A stretch of DNA of 64,000 bases from Actinoplanes sichuanensis (GCF_033097365.1 NZ_AP028461.1:7130001-7194000), one strand, 5' to 3'; shown: positions 17,590 through 26,620, numbered from the stretch's first letter. A program made the numbers and translations. The notes: generated by a model from the letters alone, not told the origin.

Positions 17590-18444
17590 TCACCAGCTCA
17601 GGCAGGTCAGCTCGCTGTAGAGGTAGTCGATGTCCGGCTCGGTCAGTTCCGCGCTGAGGAACATCTTGCGGCGCGGATTGCCGAGCAGCCGCGACAGTGC
17701 GGGCCGGTGGCCGGTCACCCGGATCTCGGCCAGCATGGCGAGGATCCCGTGCCGGGTCAGCAGGTGACTCTGGAACCGCCGCTGCATGGTCCGGAACAGC
17801 TCCCGGTCACTGACGTACAGCACCGAGGCGAAGAACGGCAGGTTCTTGCGGCGGTCGGTGCGGAAGATCACGTAGCAGTACCGGTCGCCGCGGGTGAGCA
17901 GGACGTGCCGCGCGGCTGCGGTACCGGCGTGGTCGCGGTAGATCTGCAGATCGTCGCCGGTCAGTGTGCGCTCCAGGGCCGCCGGGTCGGCGCTGACCCG
18001 GCCGGGCAGCCCGGGCCACGGCAGGTTGGGGGCGACCGCGGTGGTGGTGTCCAGGAAGGCGAATCCCAGCCGGGTGTTCATCGGCACGACGTTGCCGCTC
18101 GGCGACAGGTCGGTGAACTCGTAGCCCTCCTGCTTGAGGATGGCCTTCAGCAGTTTGAGGCTGTGGAACCGCTGCTCCGGGAGCACGCACCAGGCGCCGA
18201 GGTTGCAGAACCGGCGGGTCTCTCCGCGGATCGTGCGCTCGGAGTAGAACGCCAGGTACGCACCGACCACCGCACCGTGGTCGTCGCGGAGCAGGAAACC
18301 GTGGTTGGGCGCCGGCACCTTCCACGGCACCTGCACCGCCCGCTCCCAGGCCTCCGCCGAGACCCGGCTGTTGAGGTGGGTGTGCAGAAACCGGGCCACC
18401 GCGGGAACGTCGACGGTGGTGATGGGCTCGACCCGGACTGCCAT
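17590..18444 (-). CDS. GNAT-like acyltransferase, uncharacterised
   Basis: 284 residues from the ATG chosen at 18444; in-frame ATGs at 18456 and 18498 would add 4 or 18 residues and none has a strong ribosome site. The region VEPITTVDVPAVARFLHTHLN, DDHGAVVGAYLAFYSER and the NLGAWCVLPEQRFHSLKLL segment (acetyl-CoA-site like) suggest a GNAT fold with an extra C-terminal half. It heads the ligase-decarboxylase-ACP operon, 46 bp upstream of the ligase. It may transfer the ACP-bound product to a sugar (inference); the precise family is not recognised. Confidence 0.6.
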   Translation of the reverse strand: MAVRVEPITTVDVPAVARFLHTHLNSRVSAEAWERAVQVPWKVPAPNHGFLLRDDHGAVVGAYLAFYSERTIRGETRRFCNLGAWCVLPEQRFHSLKLLKAILKQEGYEFTDLSPSGNVVPMNTRLGFAFLDTTTAVAPNLPWPGLPGRVSADPAALERTLTGDDLQIYRDHAGTAAARHVLLTRGDRYCYVIFRTDRRKNLPFFASVLYVSDRELFRTMQRRFQSHLLTRHGILAMLAEIRVTGHRPALSRLLGNPRRKMFLSAELTEPDIDYLYSELTCLSW

Positions 18445-18831
18445 CAGACGGCCCATCGGACATAGCCGACGCGGTCGGTCACTTGAACTCCCTGACATTT
18501 ACCGTGGAACCTGCCGCACGACGATATCGTCCGTGCCCGCGGGACAGGCCGTTGTGCCAGATATTGTCATGGGTTCGGACCGATATCCGCGCGGGCCGTC
18601 CTGACCGGACCCGCACTCCGACCCGAACAGCCGCTTGACACCGTATTCGACCGCAGGCGCAGAGGCGACATCTGTCAGATTCCGGACATCCTGTCGCGAC
18701 GCAAATCCCTATTTGACGCGAACAATCCGCGACCATATTCCACATTGATCTGAACAGGCTACTCGGTCGCCCACCGGGATCCGTATTATCGTCCGAGCCG
18801 GTCAGCTGACTGACTCGAGGAGCACCCCGAA
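18445..18831. promoter_or_regulatory. 387-bp divergent intergenic region with a candidate promoter
   Basis: No gene is visible. The region separates the GNAT-like gene (minus) from the beta-helix gene (plus) and is noticeably richer in A/T than its surroundings from about 18690. A TTGACG (18713-18718) followed after 17 bp by TATTCC (18736-18741) is a candidate sigma-70-type promoter for the plus-strand gene. The stretch GACGCAAATCCC recalls part of a c-di-GMP riboswitch, but the rest of that motif is absent. Confidence 0.35.
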
Positions 18832-19953
18832 ATGAAGCACCGCCGCAACCTGTTCACCGGAACCGGATTCCGCCGAGCCGTCACCGTTTGCTCGGCATTC
18901 GGCGTGGTGATTCTGATTGCCGCCGGATTCACCTGGTATTCGACCGGACGCGCTGATCGCACGCCGGAGAACGCATCCCAGGCCGAGGCCACGCTGCCGT
19001 CGACGCCGGACGGGCAGCCCGCACCCGTGCAGTCGATCCCACCCTCGGCGGCCACCGCCTCGGCGCCGGTCTCGCCGTCCGCGTCCAGCCCGGAGTCGAA
19101 GAAGCCGACGAACGAGGCGACCACGAAGGCGGTGGCGAAGGGCGACTGCGTCCTCCCCTCGTACCCCACCGCGGACTGCACCGGCGTTCCGGCCGGCTGG
19201 TCGCCGAAACGCACGGTCGAGGGCGACCTGACCGTCGTCAAGGCCGGCACGGTCATCTCCGACCAGCTCGTCACCGGCAGCATCTACGTGAAGGCCGCGG
19301 ACGTCACGATCCGCCGCACCCGGGTCTACGGCACCATCGACAACTTCCTCGGCGACAAGATCTACGGGCACCTCACGATCGAGGACACCGAGGTCGTGCC
19401 GAAGCCCGGCGAGGACGTCTCCAGCGTCCAGCAGTACGCGTTCGGCGTCGCCAACTACACCTGCCGCCGCTGCAAGATCGTGAACCGGATGGAGGGCTGG
19501 CGCGTCGGCGCGGGCAACTACTCCGGCGCCGGGCAGGTCGTCATCGAGGACTCCTACGCGCAACTCGCCGTACCGGCCGGCCTGTGCCAGACGGCCGACC
19601 CGCACGGCGACGGCATCCAGGGCTACGGCGGTCCCACCGTGACGATCCGCCACAACACCATCGACCAGCGCGGCGACGACTGCCCGACCTCGCCGATCTT
19701 CATCCCGGACCAGGACAACGCGGGCGGCACGGTCACCGACAACCTGCTGGCCGGGGGCGGCTACGCCCTGCGCCTGTCCGGCGGCTCGTTCCCCACGGTG
19801 ACCGGCAACAAGATCGTCACCAAGAGCGCCGAGTACGGCCCGATCGACGTCGACTGCTCGAAGATCGGCACCTGGTCGGGCAACGCGGAGGTCACGTACG
19901 ACTTCGACCGCGGGGTGATCCTGAAGGAGACCAAGAAGCTCAACAGTTGCTGA
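18832..19953 (+). CDS. Membrane-anchored right-handed parallel beta-helix protein
   Basis: 373 residues with a GAGGAG ribosome site 7 bp before ATG. A hydrophobic segment at about residues 21-38 (AFGVVILIAAGFTWY) is followed by a Ser/Pro/Ala-rich stalk (about 45-100). The rest is a beta-helix domain with repeated IYVKAADVTIRRTRVYGT, YGHLTIEDTEV, QVVIEDSYAQL and VTIRHNTID. This fold occurs in polysaccharide lyases and epimerases; the HGDGIQGYGGP turn could be active-site related. Isolated between a divergent gene and a terminator. Confidence 0.75.
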   Translation: MKHRRNLFTGTGFRRAVTVCSAFGVVILIAAGFTWYSTGRADRTPENASQAEATLPSTPDGQPAPVQSIPPSAATASAPVSPSASSPESKKPTNEATTKAVAKGDCVLPSYPTADCTGVPAGWSPKRTVEGDLTVVKAGTVISDQLVTGSIYVKAADVTIRRTRVYGTIDNFLGDKIYGHLTIEDTEVVPKPGEDVSSVQQYAFGVANYTCRRCKIVNRMEGWRVGAGNYSGAGQVVIEDSYAQLAVPAGLCQTADPHGDGIQGYGGPTVTIRHNTIDQRGDDCPTSPIFIPDQDNAGGTVTDNLLAGGGYALRLSGGSFPTVTGNKIVTKSAEYGPIDVDCSKIGTWSGNAEVTYDFDRGVILKETKKLNSC

Positions 19954-19968
19954 TCGATACATGACCAG

Positions 19969-20000
19969 AAAATGGCCCCGGCATCCGCCGGGGCCATTTT
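19969..20000. terminator. Bidirectional rho-independent terminator
   Basis: A perfect 14-bp stem (AAAATGGCCCCGGC with its complement) around an ATCC loop, with A-run and T-run at the two ends so it can stop transcription from both strands. It lies between the converging beta-helix and ABC permease genes. Confidence 0.92.
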
Positions 20001-20023
20001 CTTCAGGTCAGCTCAGGAGTTCC

Positions 20024-20860
20024 TTAAATGCTGAGGATGCCGAGCTTGCGGGCCAGCTTCAGCGACCTGTCGAAAACGAACAGGCCACCACCGAGCATCA
20101 CCGTGCACATGATGGTCAGCGCCACGATCGAGAGGCCGACGCTCAGCTCGCCGGCGGGCGGCGTGGGCATCAGCAGCTGACGCTCGGCGCTGATCACATA
20201 GGTGTGCGGGATCAGATAGCTGGCCCACCGGATCCAGTCCGGCAGCGTGCTGATCGGGAACAGCGCGCCACCGAGCACGCTGGCCGCCAGGTGGAACAGC
20301 ATGACCACCGGGTCACCCCGCTTGAAGAGCACCAGGAAGCTGGCCGCCAGCGTGCCCAGGGCGTTACAGGCCAGGATGCCGAGGAACAGCACGAGCAGGC
20401 CGAGCGGGATGCCGGCCGGGTCGATCTTCATGCCCAGCAGCCAACCCACGAAGATCATGAAGCAGGCCAGCAGACCACCGGTGAAGCTGCGCCACAGGTT
20501 CATGGCGATCGGGATCAGCACCCACGGCACCGGCTCGACCAGGTAGGTCTCCAGGGTGCCGCGCTCCATGGCGAAGTTCAGCCGCGCGGTCAGCTGGGTG
20601 AGCGCGTCCTGCAGGCCGGCCGTCACCGCGGTGCCGATCAGCATCACCGCGAAGACCTCGGGCCCGGCGCCCAGGAACGAGCTCTGGTAGAAGTACAGCA
20701 GCACCGGGAAGACCACGGCGATGTAGCGCATGATGCTGGTCGCCGGGAACATCCGCTCCTCGACCAGGTCGAGCCGGATGTAGGCGCCGAGGGTGTCGAC
20801 CACCTTGCGCGACCGGCTGCGGGTGCGTACCGCGCTCGGGTAGACGTGCGCCGTCGTCAC
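20024..20860 (-). CDS. ABC-2 type polysaccharide exporter permease
   Basis: 278 residues with about six hydrophobic segments (IAVVFPVLLYFYQSSFLG, GGLLACFMIFVGWLLGM, GLLVLFLGILACNALG, GLSIVALTIMCTVMLGG). GTG 20860 overlaps the ATPase stop as GTGA. The ERGTLETYLVEPVPW loop is typical of ABC-2 permeases in which the amphipathic segment contacts the ATPase. Together with the downstream-numbered ATPase it likely exports a glycan or glycolipid. The family also covers drug and teichoic-acid exporters, so cargo rests on context. Confidence 0.85.
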   Translation of the reverse strand: MTTAHVYPSAVRTRSRSRKVVDTLGAYIRLDLVEERMFPATSIMRYIAVVFPVLLYFYQSSFLGAGPEVFAVMLIGTAVTAGLQDALTQLTARLNFAMERGTLETYLVEPVPWVLIPIAMNLWRSFTGGLLACFMIFVGWLLGMKIDPAGIPLGLLVLFLGILACNALGTLAASFLVLFKRGDPVVMLFHLAASVLGGALFPISTLPDWIRWASYLIPHTYVISAERQLLMPTPPAGELSVGLSIVALTIMCTVMLGGGLFVFDRSLKLARKLGILSI

Positions 20861-21876
20861 GCGGCACCCCCGGCGGCCGGGTTCAGCCGGTAGACGTGGG
20901 CGATGAGGTCCCGCAGGGGCATGGGTGTCTCCCGAATGTGCTGAATCGACGCGGCCGCGCCGCCGAGGCGGCCGAGGACGGCGCCGATGGTCAGGTCGCC
21001 GGCCAGCTGGCAGGTGAGAGTGAGGCCGTCCACGGTGACCTCCAGGCCCTGCGCGTGCAGGCCGTCGGCCACCAGACGGGCGTCGGCCTCGGTGGCCAGG
21101 ACCAGCTCCAGCTGGGGCCGGTCCCACTGCCGGCGCAGGCTGTCCAGGTCGCCGGAGTACTTGATCCGGCCGCCGTCCATGAGCAGTGCCTTGGACTGCA
21201 GCGCCTCGATCTCCTCCAGGCGGTGCGAGGAGATGAGCACCGCGAGGCGCTCCTGCTTGACCAGGTCCATGATCAGGTTGAGCAGACCGTGCGCGGCGAT
21301 CGGGTCGACGGCGCCGGTGGGCTCGTCCAGGATCAGCGCGCGGGGGCCGGGCAGGAGGGCGCGGGCGAGGCGGACCCGCGCCTTCATACCGGCCGAGAGG
21401 CTGGCGATGACCACGTCGGTCTGCGGGGTCAGGTTGACCGTCTCCAGCACGTACGGGATCCGCGCCTCGAGCTCGCCCGGGGTCATGCCCTGCAGCCGGC
21501 CGTGCAGCTGGAGGTTCTCCCGGACCGTGGCGCGCATCAGCAGGCTGCGGTCCTCGGCCGGCATCCAGCCCACCACCTGGCGGATCTGCTCGGACTCGCG
21601 GGCCACGTCCAGACCGAGCACGCTGCCGTGCCCGGAGGTCGCCTCGGTGAGACCGATGATGATCCGGAACAGGGTGGTCTTGCCGGCACCGTTCGGGCCG
21701 ACCACCGCGCAGATCTCGCCGGCCCGGACGACCAGGTCGATGCCGTCCAGCGCCTTGATCGGCTGGGTGAGGTGCGAGCGTGCGAAGGCGCGCATCCACT
21801 TCGGGGTCGGTTCGTACAACTTCGTCAGACCGGACAGGACGATGACGTCGTCCTCGTCGTGTTCGGGGCCGCTCAT
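20857..21876 (-). CDS. ABC exporter ATP-binding protein
   Basis: 339 residues with Walker A GPNGAGKTT, Q-loop region GWMPAEDRSLL, signature ASLSAGMKARVRLARALL, Walker B ALILDEPTGAVDP and H-loop ISSHRLEE. The signature is the LSAGM variant common in ABC-2 partners. About 90 residues beyond the nucleotide-binding domain (LELVLATEADARLVADG onward) form a small C-terminal domain that is not obviously a Wzt-type carbohydrate-binding jelly roll. Overlaps the glycosyltransferase gene by ATGA. Confidence 0.9.
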   Translation of the reverse strand: MSGPEHDEDDVIVLSGLTKLYEPTPKWMRAFARSHLTQPIKALDGIDLVVRAGEICAVVGPNGAGKTTLFRIIIGLTEATSGHGSVLGLDVARESEQIRQVVGWMPAEDRSLLMRATVRENLQLHGRLQGMTPGELEARIPYVLETVNLTPQTDVVIASLSAGMKARVRLARALLPGPRALILDEPTGAVDPIAAHGLLNLIMDLVKQERLAVLISSHRLEEIEALQSKALLMDGGRIKYSGDLDSLRRQWDRPQLELVLATEADARLVADGLHAQGLEVTVDGLTLTCQLAGDLTIGAVLGRLGGAAASIQHIRETPMPLRDLIAHVYRLNPAAGGAA

Positions 21877-22970
21877 GGCAGCTTCACCGCGCTCTCTACT
21901 CCGTTACGCCGCCAGCGCCGCCACTCGACGTGATCGCGTACCCGCTTGTTGAAGGCGCTGACACCGCGCGGGACGAGGGGACCCTTGCCCTCCGCGTCGC
22001 GCTGCACCAGACGCCCGTACCGTTGCCGCAGCCGACTGGAAGCCGCCGGCGGATAGATCTCCTCGGCCAGCGCGACCAGCCGCCCGGCCAGTGCCCGGTC
22101 GTCCTCCGACGGCCCGGCCTCGATGAGGGAGCAGGCGATGGCCAGCGCCTCCCGGGCCACGGCCAGGCTCGCGGCGCTGCGAAGCCCGTCGACGTCCGGC
22201 ACCGCGCCGGCGTCCTCGTCGAAGAAGATCTCGAAAGCCTCGTGCCGTTTGCGCAGATCGGTGTCCGCGCCGGCGAACTGGGACGTGTGCATGTTGTTGC
22301 CGTGCACCCGGTAGTAGGCCTGGTCCACCCCGTTGACCCGGCCGATGCCGCCGAGCGCCGCGGCGCGCAGCCACATCAGGAAGTCACCGGCGTGCGGCGC
22401 CCGGGTGTCGTACCCGCCGAGCTTGCGCATCGTCTCGTTGCGCAGCATCACCTCGGGCGTGGCCACCGGATTGCCACCGGCCCGGCACACCCGGCCGATC
22501 CACTCCGCGCCGGGCCACACCGTCCACGACTTGACCTCGGTACGCGCGGGTGGCGGCACGTCGGTGAACGTGCGCGCGAACCCGTGCACCATGACCACCT
22601 CGGGGTGCGCCTCCAGCAGCGCCGTCGCGCGCTGGAACGAACCGGGCGTGACCAGGTCGTCGGCGGACAGCAGCACCACGTAGTCGCCGTCGACGGCGGC
22701 CAGCCCCTCGTTGTAGGTGGCGATGTGACCGGCGTTGACCTCGTGCACGATCACGCGTACCCGTGGGTCCTCGTCGGCGAGCCGCCGGGCCACCTCGGCG
22801 CTGCCGTCCGGTGAGCAGTCGTCGACGATCAACACGTCGACGTCCACGCCGTCCTGGCTCAGCACACCCTGCACGCAGTCCGGCAGGAAATGACCGTAGT
22901 TGTAACAGGGAACCACCACGGAGACCCGTGGCCGCCCGCGAAGGGGTTGCGGTCGGGTTCTCGTCACCAT
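21873..22970 (-). CDS. Family 2 glycosyltransferase
   Basis: 365 residues from ATG 22970, which follows GGAAG; the open frame continues to 23369 but is antisense shadow. GT-A signatures: VSVVVPCYNYGHFLPDCVQG at the N-terminus, VLIVDDCSPDGS, and the metal-binding SADDLV. A C-terminal helical extension (about 260-365) lacks membrane helices. It probably adds a sugar to the lipid-linked repeat unit in the cytosol. Acceptor and donor unknown. Confidence 0.9.
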   Translation of the reverse strand: MVTRTRPQPLRGRPRVSVVVPCYNYGHFLPDCVQGVLSQDGVDVDVLIVDDCSPDGSAEVARRLADEDPRVRVIVHEVNAGHIATYNEGLAAVDGDYVVLLSADDLVTPGSFQRATALLEAHPEVVMVHGFARTFTDVPPPARTEVKSWTVWPGAEWIGRVCRAGGNPVATPEVMLRNETMRKLGGYDTRAPHAGDFLMWLRAAALGGIGRVNGVDQAYYRVHGNNMHTSQFAGADTDLRKRHEAFEIFFDEDAGAVPDVDGLRSAASLAVAREALAIACSLIEAGPSEDDRALAGRLVALAEEIYPPAASSRLRQRYGRLVQRDAEGKGPLVPRGVSAFNKRVRDHVEWRRWRRNGVESAVKLP

Positions 22971-22999
22971 CGAACTTCCATCAGCCTTCCAAAGTCGGG

Positions 23000-24391
23000 T
23001 TACTCGAGGAAACGTCGCACCGTGGACGTCCGGACGGTTCGAGCCGGATGGGTCAATCGCCAGACCGCTCCGCACATCCCGCTGAGTAGCGCGAGGGTGA
23101 ACGAGAAGGTGGTGAAGCCCAGCGAGTCGAAGGTCAGCGCCACGAGGATCGCGAGGATCTGGGTGGAGATCAGGGCCGCGCAGAGATGGCGGTCCTCCTC
23201 CGAGGTGGACCGCCGGAATCCGACCACCGCGAGCCACAGGGACGTGAGATGCAGCGCCGCCAGTGCGACGACGCCGACGATCCCACCGGTGACCAGCGTG
23301 AGCAGCCACTGGTTGTCCAGGATCATGTAGAGGTCGGGGATCAGGGTGCCCGGGCCGCGGCCCAGCCACGGCCGCTGGGCGAACCAGGCCGAGACGTGCG
23401 CGTAGTCCTCGGTGCGGCCGTCGACGCTGGGGTCGGCGTCAGCCCACAGGAACATCGAGGTCAGCGTGCCGAGCAGACCGGGCCGGCCGACCACGAGGAC
23501 ACCGGTGAGACCGGCCGCCAGGATCAGGAAGTTGTACCGGAAGCGCCAGTTCCAGGCCAGGGCGAACATGATGGCCATCGAGATGCCCAGGGCCAGGATG
23601 CCGGTACGCGAGATCGCCATCGGCACCGCTCCGGCGATGACGAAGGTCAGCAGGCCGTAGAAACGGCGTCCCGCCTTGCTCCGGGCGTACCGCGCGAAAT
23701 GGATGGCGTAGGGCATCACCATCGCCAGCACCGCGCTGAACTCGATGGAGTGCACGGTCGTCGAGGCGACCCGGAACCGGCCGCCCTCACCACGCGCCTG
23801 GAAGTCGGTGAGCGTGCCCTTCAGTTCCAGCCCCGGAACCACCAGCCACTGGGTGACGTCGTACGCGAAGATCGACTGCAGGATGCCGAGGAACGCCATG
23901 AACGCGGCCGAGCAGACCAGGATCTTCAGCACCATGCGCAGCCGGCGCCAGTTGGGGATGCCGTCCGCGACCATCAGCATGAGGCCGAGGAACTCGAACG
24001 TCATCAGCAGCGTGAAGTCCTGCCGGTTGGACTCCAGCGTCGGCAGTCCACGCACCAGGCCGGCGACGTACGCCAGCAGGATCGACATCAGGTAGAGCAG
24101 CGCGACCCAGCGCAGCGGCTGCCGTCCGACCAGCAGCAGCGACGGGCTCAGCCGGGCGATGAACCACCAGGCGAACAGGCCGAGCGAGAGCAGCAGCGCG
24201 GGCCGCCCGGCGAACGTCATCTGCGGGACGATCAGCGGCGCCGGGATGCAGTACAGCAGGACGATGACCACGCTGCAGATCGCGGCGACGTCGACGCGCA
24301 GGGAGGCCCGGCGCGAGGAGTACAGGTTCGGAGCGACCAGGGACGGTTCGAAGTCGACCGGATGCTCCGCCGGCATCGTCGATTGGCTCAT
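23000..24391 (-). CDS. O-antigen ligase/polymerase-like membrane protein (Wzy_C family)
   Basis: 463 residues with about eleven hydrophobic segments and a large loop containing WLGRGPGTLIPDLYMI, the typical Wzy_C/O-antigen-ligase region. N-terminal 30 residues are hydrophilic. Such proteins polymerise or ligate undecaprenyl-linked glycans on the outer face of the membrane. In a Gram-positive context, polymerase (Wzy) is the likelier role. It stands between two glycosyltransferase genes on the same strand. Confidence 0.85.
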   Translation of the reverse strand: MSQSTMPAEHPVDFEPSLVAPNLYSSRRASLRVDVAAICSVVIVLLYCIPAPLIVPQMTFAGRPALLLSLGLFAWWFIARLSPSLLLVGRQPLRWVALLYLMSILLAYVAGLVRGLPTLESNRQDFTLLMTFEFLGLMLMVADGIPNWRRLRMVLKILVCSAAFMAFLGILQSIFAYDVTQWLVVPGLELKGTLTDFQARGEGGRFRVASTTVHSIEFSAVLAMVMPYAIHFARYARSKAGRRFYGLLTFVIAGAVPMAISRTGILALGISMAIMFALAWNWRFRYNFLILAAGLTGVLVVGRPGLLGTLTSMFLWADADPSVDGRTEDYAHVSAWFAQRPWLGRGPGTLIPDLYMILDNQWLLTLVTGGIVGVVALAALHLTSLWLAVVGFRRSTSEEDRHLCAALISTQILAILVALTFDSLGFTTFSFTLALLSGMCGAVWRLTHPARTVRTSTVRRFLE

Positions 24392-24404
24392 ATCGGTCGA
24401 ACTT

Positions 24405-25481
24405 CTAGACGGCCTGCGTCAGCAGCGCGGAGTAGAAAGTGGACAGGTCACCGGTCAGGCCCTCGACGGAGTAGCGGCCGAGGATCGCGTCCGACGCCTT
24501 GAGTCGCACCGCGTCCATCTCGTCTGGTGTCTCCTGGTATCGCCGGATCGCGTCCTCGATGGCCTGCCCGTAGGCGAACAGGTCGCACTCCGGTACCGGC
24601 GTGCAGTAGGCCGGATCGAAGAACTCGGCGCCGCCCAGCGAGGCGTAGCCCACGACGTAGCAGCCGCTCGCCATCGCCTCGGCCGGTGGCAGGCCGAAGC
24701 CCTCCCGGAAACCGAAGGACAGGAAGATCGCGCACTCCCGCATCGCGGCGGCGACCTGTGCCTCTGAGCCGCTGATCGGAGTCAGCTCCCAGCCGGCCGG
24801 CAGGCCCCGGGAGCGGAGCATGTGCAGGAGCATCTCGCGCTCCTCGGCCCGGCGGCCGCGGGACAGGTAACCGATCCGGCGCCCGCGCGGCCCGCTGCCC
24901 GGGTGGAAGACCGCCCGATCGACGACCGGGCGCGCCAGGTGGACCGGAAGTGACGGGAACGTCCAGCGCAGCAGTCGTTCGCCGTCCTCCGAGACGGTCA
25001 ACAGCCCGTCCAGGCCCTCGACCCCGGCATACGGCGCGCCGGCCCGGCTGCCCTCGTACGGGGTGGCGTCGAACGTGCAGTACGGCCCCTGGTTGAACAC
25101 GATCTTCCGGACCCCGGCGGGCAGCGCGTGCAGCCACGGCCCGTGCCACTCGGTGACGACCAGCACGTCCCGCGGCCGTAGCCGGACGTCGGCGGCCGCC
25201 TCGACGCGGGTCCGGTTGTCGAACCAGGTGCACCGGAAGCCGCTGCGCGAGTGCACCACCGCCGCCTCGATGCCGAGGGTGTTCAGCACGTCGGCGTGGC
25301 GGTAGATGTTGCGGACCCCGCCGCTCGGCTTGTCCAGGTCGGGCGACAGGTAGAAGACCCGCGCGGGCCCTCCGGTGTCCTCGCCGGTACCGAAACGGGG
25401 TGGACGTCTGCCGGCCAGATCGCGACGCTCACGCGCGGTGCGGATCACCTGCGACGCCATCGCCATGGGTGTTGGGGTCAC
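24405..25481 (-). CDS. GT4-type glycosyltransferase
   Basis: 358 residues of the GT-B fold. YLSPDLDKPSGGVRNIYRH opens the acceptor domain, and FREGFGLPPAEAMASGCYVV with EFFDPAYCTPVPECD marks the donor domain (E-x7-E). The GTG at 25481 is preceded by AAAGGGG at good spacing and was preferred over the ATGs a few codons downstream. Likely acts in repeat-unit assembly. Confidence 0.88.
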   Translation of the reverse strand: MTPTPMAMASQVIRTARERRDLAGRRPPRFGTGEDTGGPARVFYLSPDLDKPSGGVRNIYRHADVLNTLGIEAAVVHSRSGFRCTWFDNRTRVEAAADVRLRPRDVLVVTEWHGPWLHALPAGVRKIVFNQGPYCTFDATPYEGSRAGAPYAGVEGLDGLLTVSEDGERLLRWTFPSLPVHLARPVVDRAVFHPGSGPRGRRIGYLSRGRRAEEREMLLHMLRSRGLPAGWELTPISGSEAQVAAAMRECAIFLSFGFREGFGLPPAEAMASGCYVVGYASLGGAEFFDPAYCTPVPECDLFAYGQAIEDAIRRYQETPDEMDAVRLKASDAILGRYSVEGLTGDLSTFYSALLTQAV

Positions 25482-25687
25482 CCGTTACCCCTTTCACGGT
25501 GCACCACCCATCGGTGGGCACGAATCGCCGGAAGAGCAGGACGAAGGTAGCGTGTCGCCGGTTTTCCACACAGGAGCCTGTCGGTTACGCGACGTGGTCC
25601 GCCAATCCAGACTGAAATGGCCGTAGGAGGCGCCGGACAGCCCGAGGATCGGGCTCATGGTCAGCCGAACGGCCGAGGAGCAGCCGG

Positions 25688-26620
25688 TCAGGACCGCTTG
25701 CCGTGGCGCTGCTGGAACGACGGCGACGGCAGGACGATGGTGGCGTCCAGGGACTCCTCCTGCGGCGCGGGCTTCGGCGGCTGGCCGGCCGGCGGGCGGA
25801 CCACCGGCGGGCGGGCGACCGCCCGGGGCTTGGCGCCGGACCCGTTGTGGTCGGGCGCGAAACCGTTGTTCTGTCGGGGCTGTGGCCGCAGGACCTGGGT
25901 CCGCTCGGTGTCGTCCGGCGGGGTGCTGCGGATCGGCTGCGACTTGCCGGTCGCGGGCTGCTCCGGGGGCGCGCCGGACGAGTCCTGCCCGTCGCCGTCC
26001 TTCGCCCGGGACCGCCGGCGCAACCAGTAGTCCAGGATGATCGTGGACGCGGTGGTCACCAGCACACCGAGGCCGGCGGCCACGATGAGCACCCGCTTAC
26101 GCATGCCGGTGTCCTGCAGCGGTGCACTGCCGTCGTTGATCACCAGGGTCGAGATGGTGTCCTCTTCGAGGGCGCCGTACTGGCTCTGCTTGCCGGCGAT
26201 GTCGTCCTGCAGCAGTTTGATGACCCGCTGCACCGTCGCGGTGGCCTGCTGCTCGCTGTCACCGATCACCTCGATCTCGAAGAGCGGGGTCCGCTCGCTG
26301 AGCACGACGGTGACGCTGTCGGACAGACCCTCCTTGTCGAGCTTCTCGATGTTCGTCGGGTCGGTCACGGTGATGGCGGCGGCGTTGCCCAGCGCGGCAT
26401 ACCCCAGGTCCAGCCAGGGGTTCGCCGGCCTGGGCTTGGCCTTGGGGTCGGGCTGCTTGCCGGCGCTGGGCGCCGGGATCAGCTGCATGTATCCCATGGC
26501 CTTGTAGTCGGGTGCCACCGATTTGGCGGCGAGCACCACCGCCCCGACCGTGACCAGCAGCATCGGCACGGCGAAGTACCACCGGCGGAGCAGCAGCCTG
26601 GTGAGGTCCCAGAGGTCCAC
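25688..26620 (-). CDS. Wzz/YveK-like chain-length determinant with Pro-rich tail
   Basis: 310 residues from GTG 26620, chosen because AGAGGG lies 5-6 bp upstream and the family N-terminus (DLWDLTRLLLRRWYFAVP) then starts immediately; the open frame goes on to 26683. Two membrane helices (about 15-35, and about 205-225 RVLIVAAGLGVLVTTAST) flank a periplasmic-side domain. The C-terminal ~80 residues are a Pro/Gln-rich cytoplasmic tail (VVRPPAGQPPKPAPQEE) with no kinase domain or Tyr cluster. Probably sets glycan chain length with the Wzy-like protein. Confidence 0.85.
   Translation of the reverse strand: MDLWDLTRLLLRRWYFAVPMLLVTVGAVVLAAKSVAPDYKAMGYMQLIPAPSAGKQPDPKAKPRPANPWLDLGYAALGNAAAITVTDPTNIEKLDKEGLSDSVTVVLSERTPLFEIEVIGDSEQQATATVQRVIKLLQDDIAGKQSQYGALEEDTISTLVINDGSAPLQDTGMRKRVLIVAAGLGVLVTTASTIILDYWLRRRSRAKDGDGQDSSGAPPEQPATGKSQPIRSTPPDDTERTQVLRPQPRQNNGFAPDHNGSGAKPRAVARPPVVRPPAGQPPKPAPQEESLDATIVLPSPSFQQRHGKRS

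Noticed and set aside
18685..18780. c-di-GMP (GEMM) riboswitch upstream of the beta-helix gene
   Set aside because: Only a GACGCAAA-like piece is present; the CAGGGCAAACC and GAAA tetraloop parts and the receptor helix are missing.
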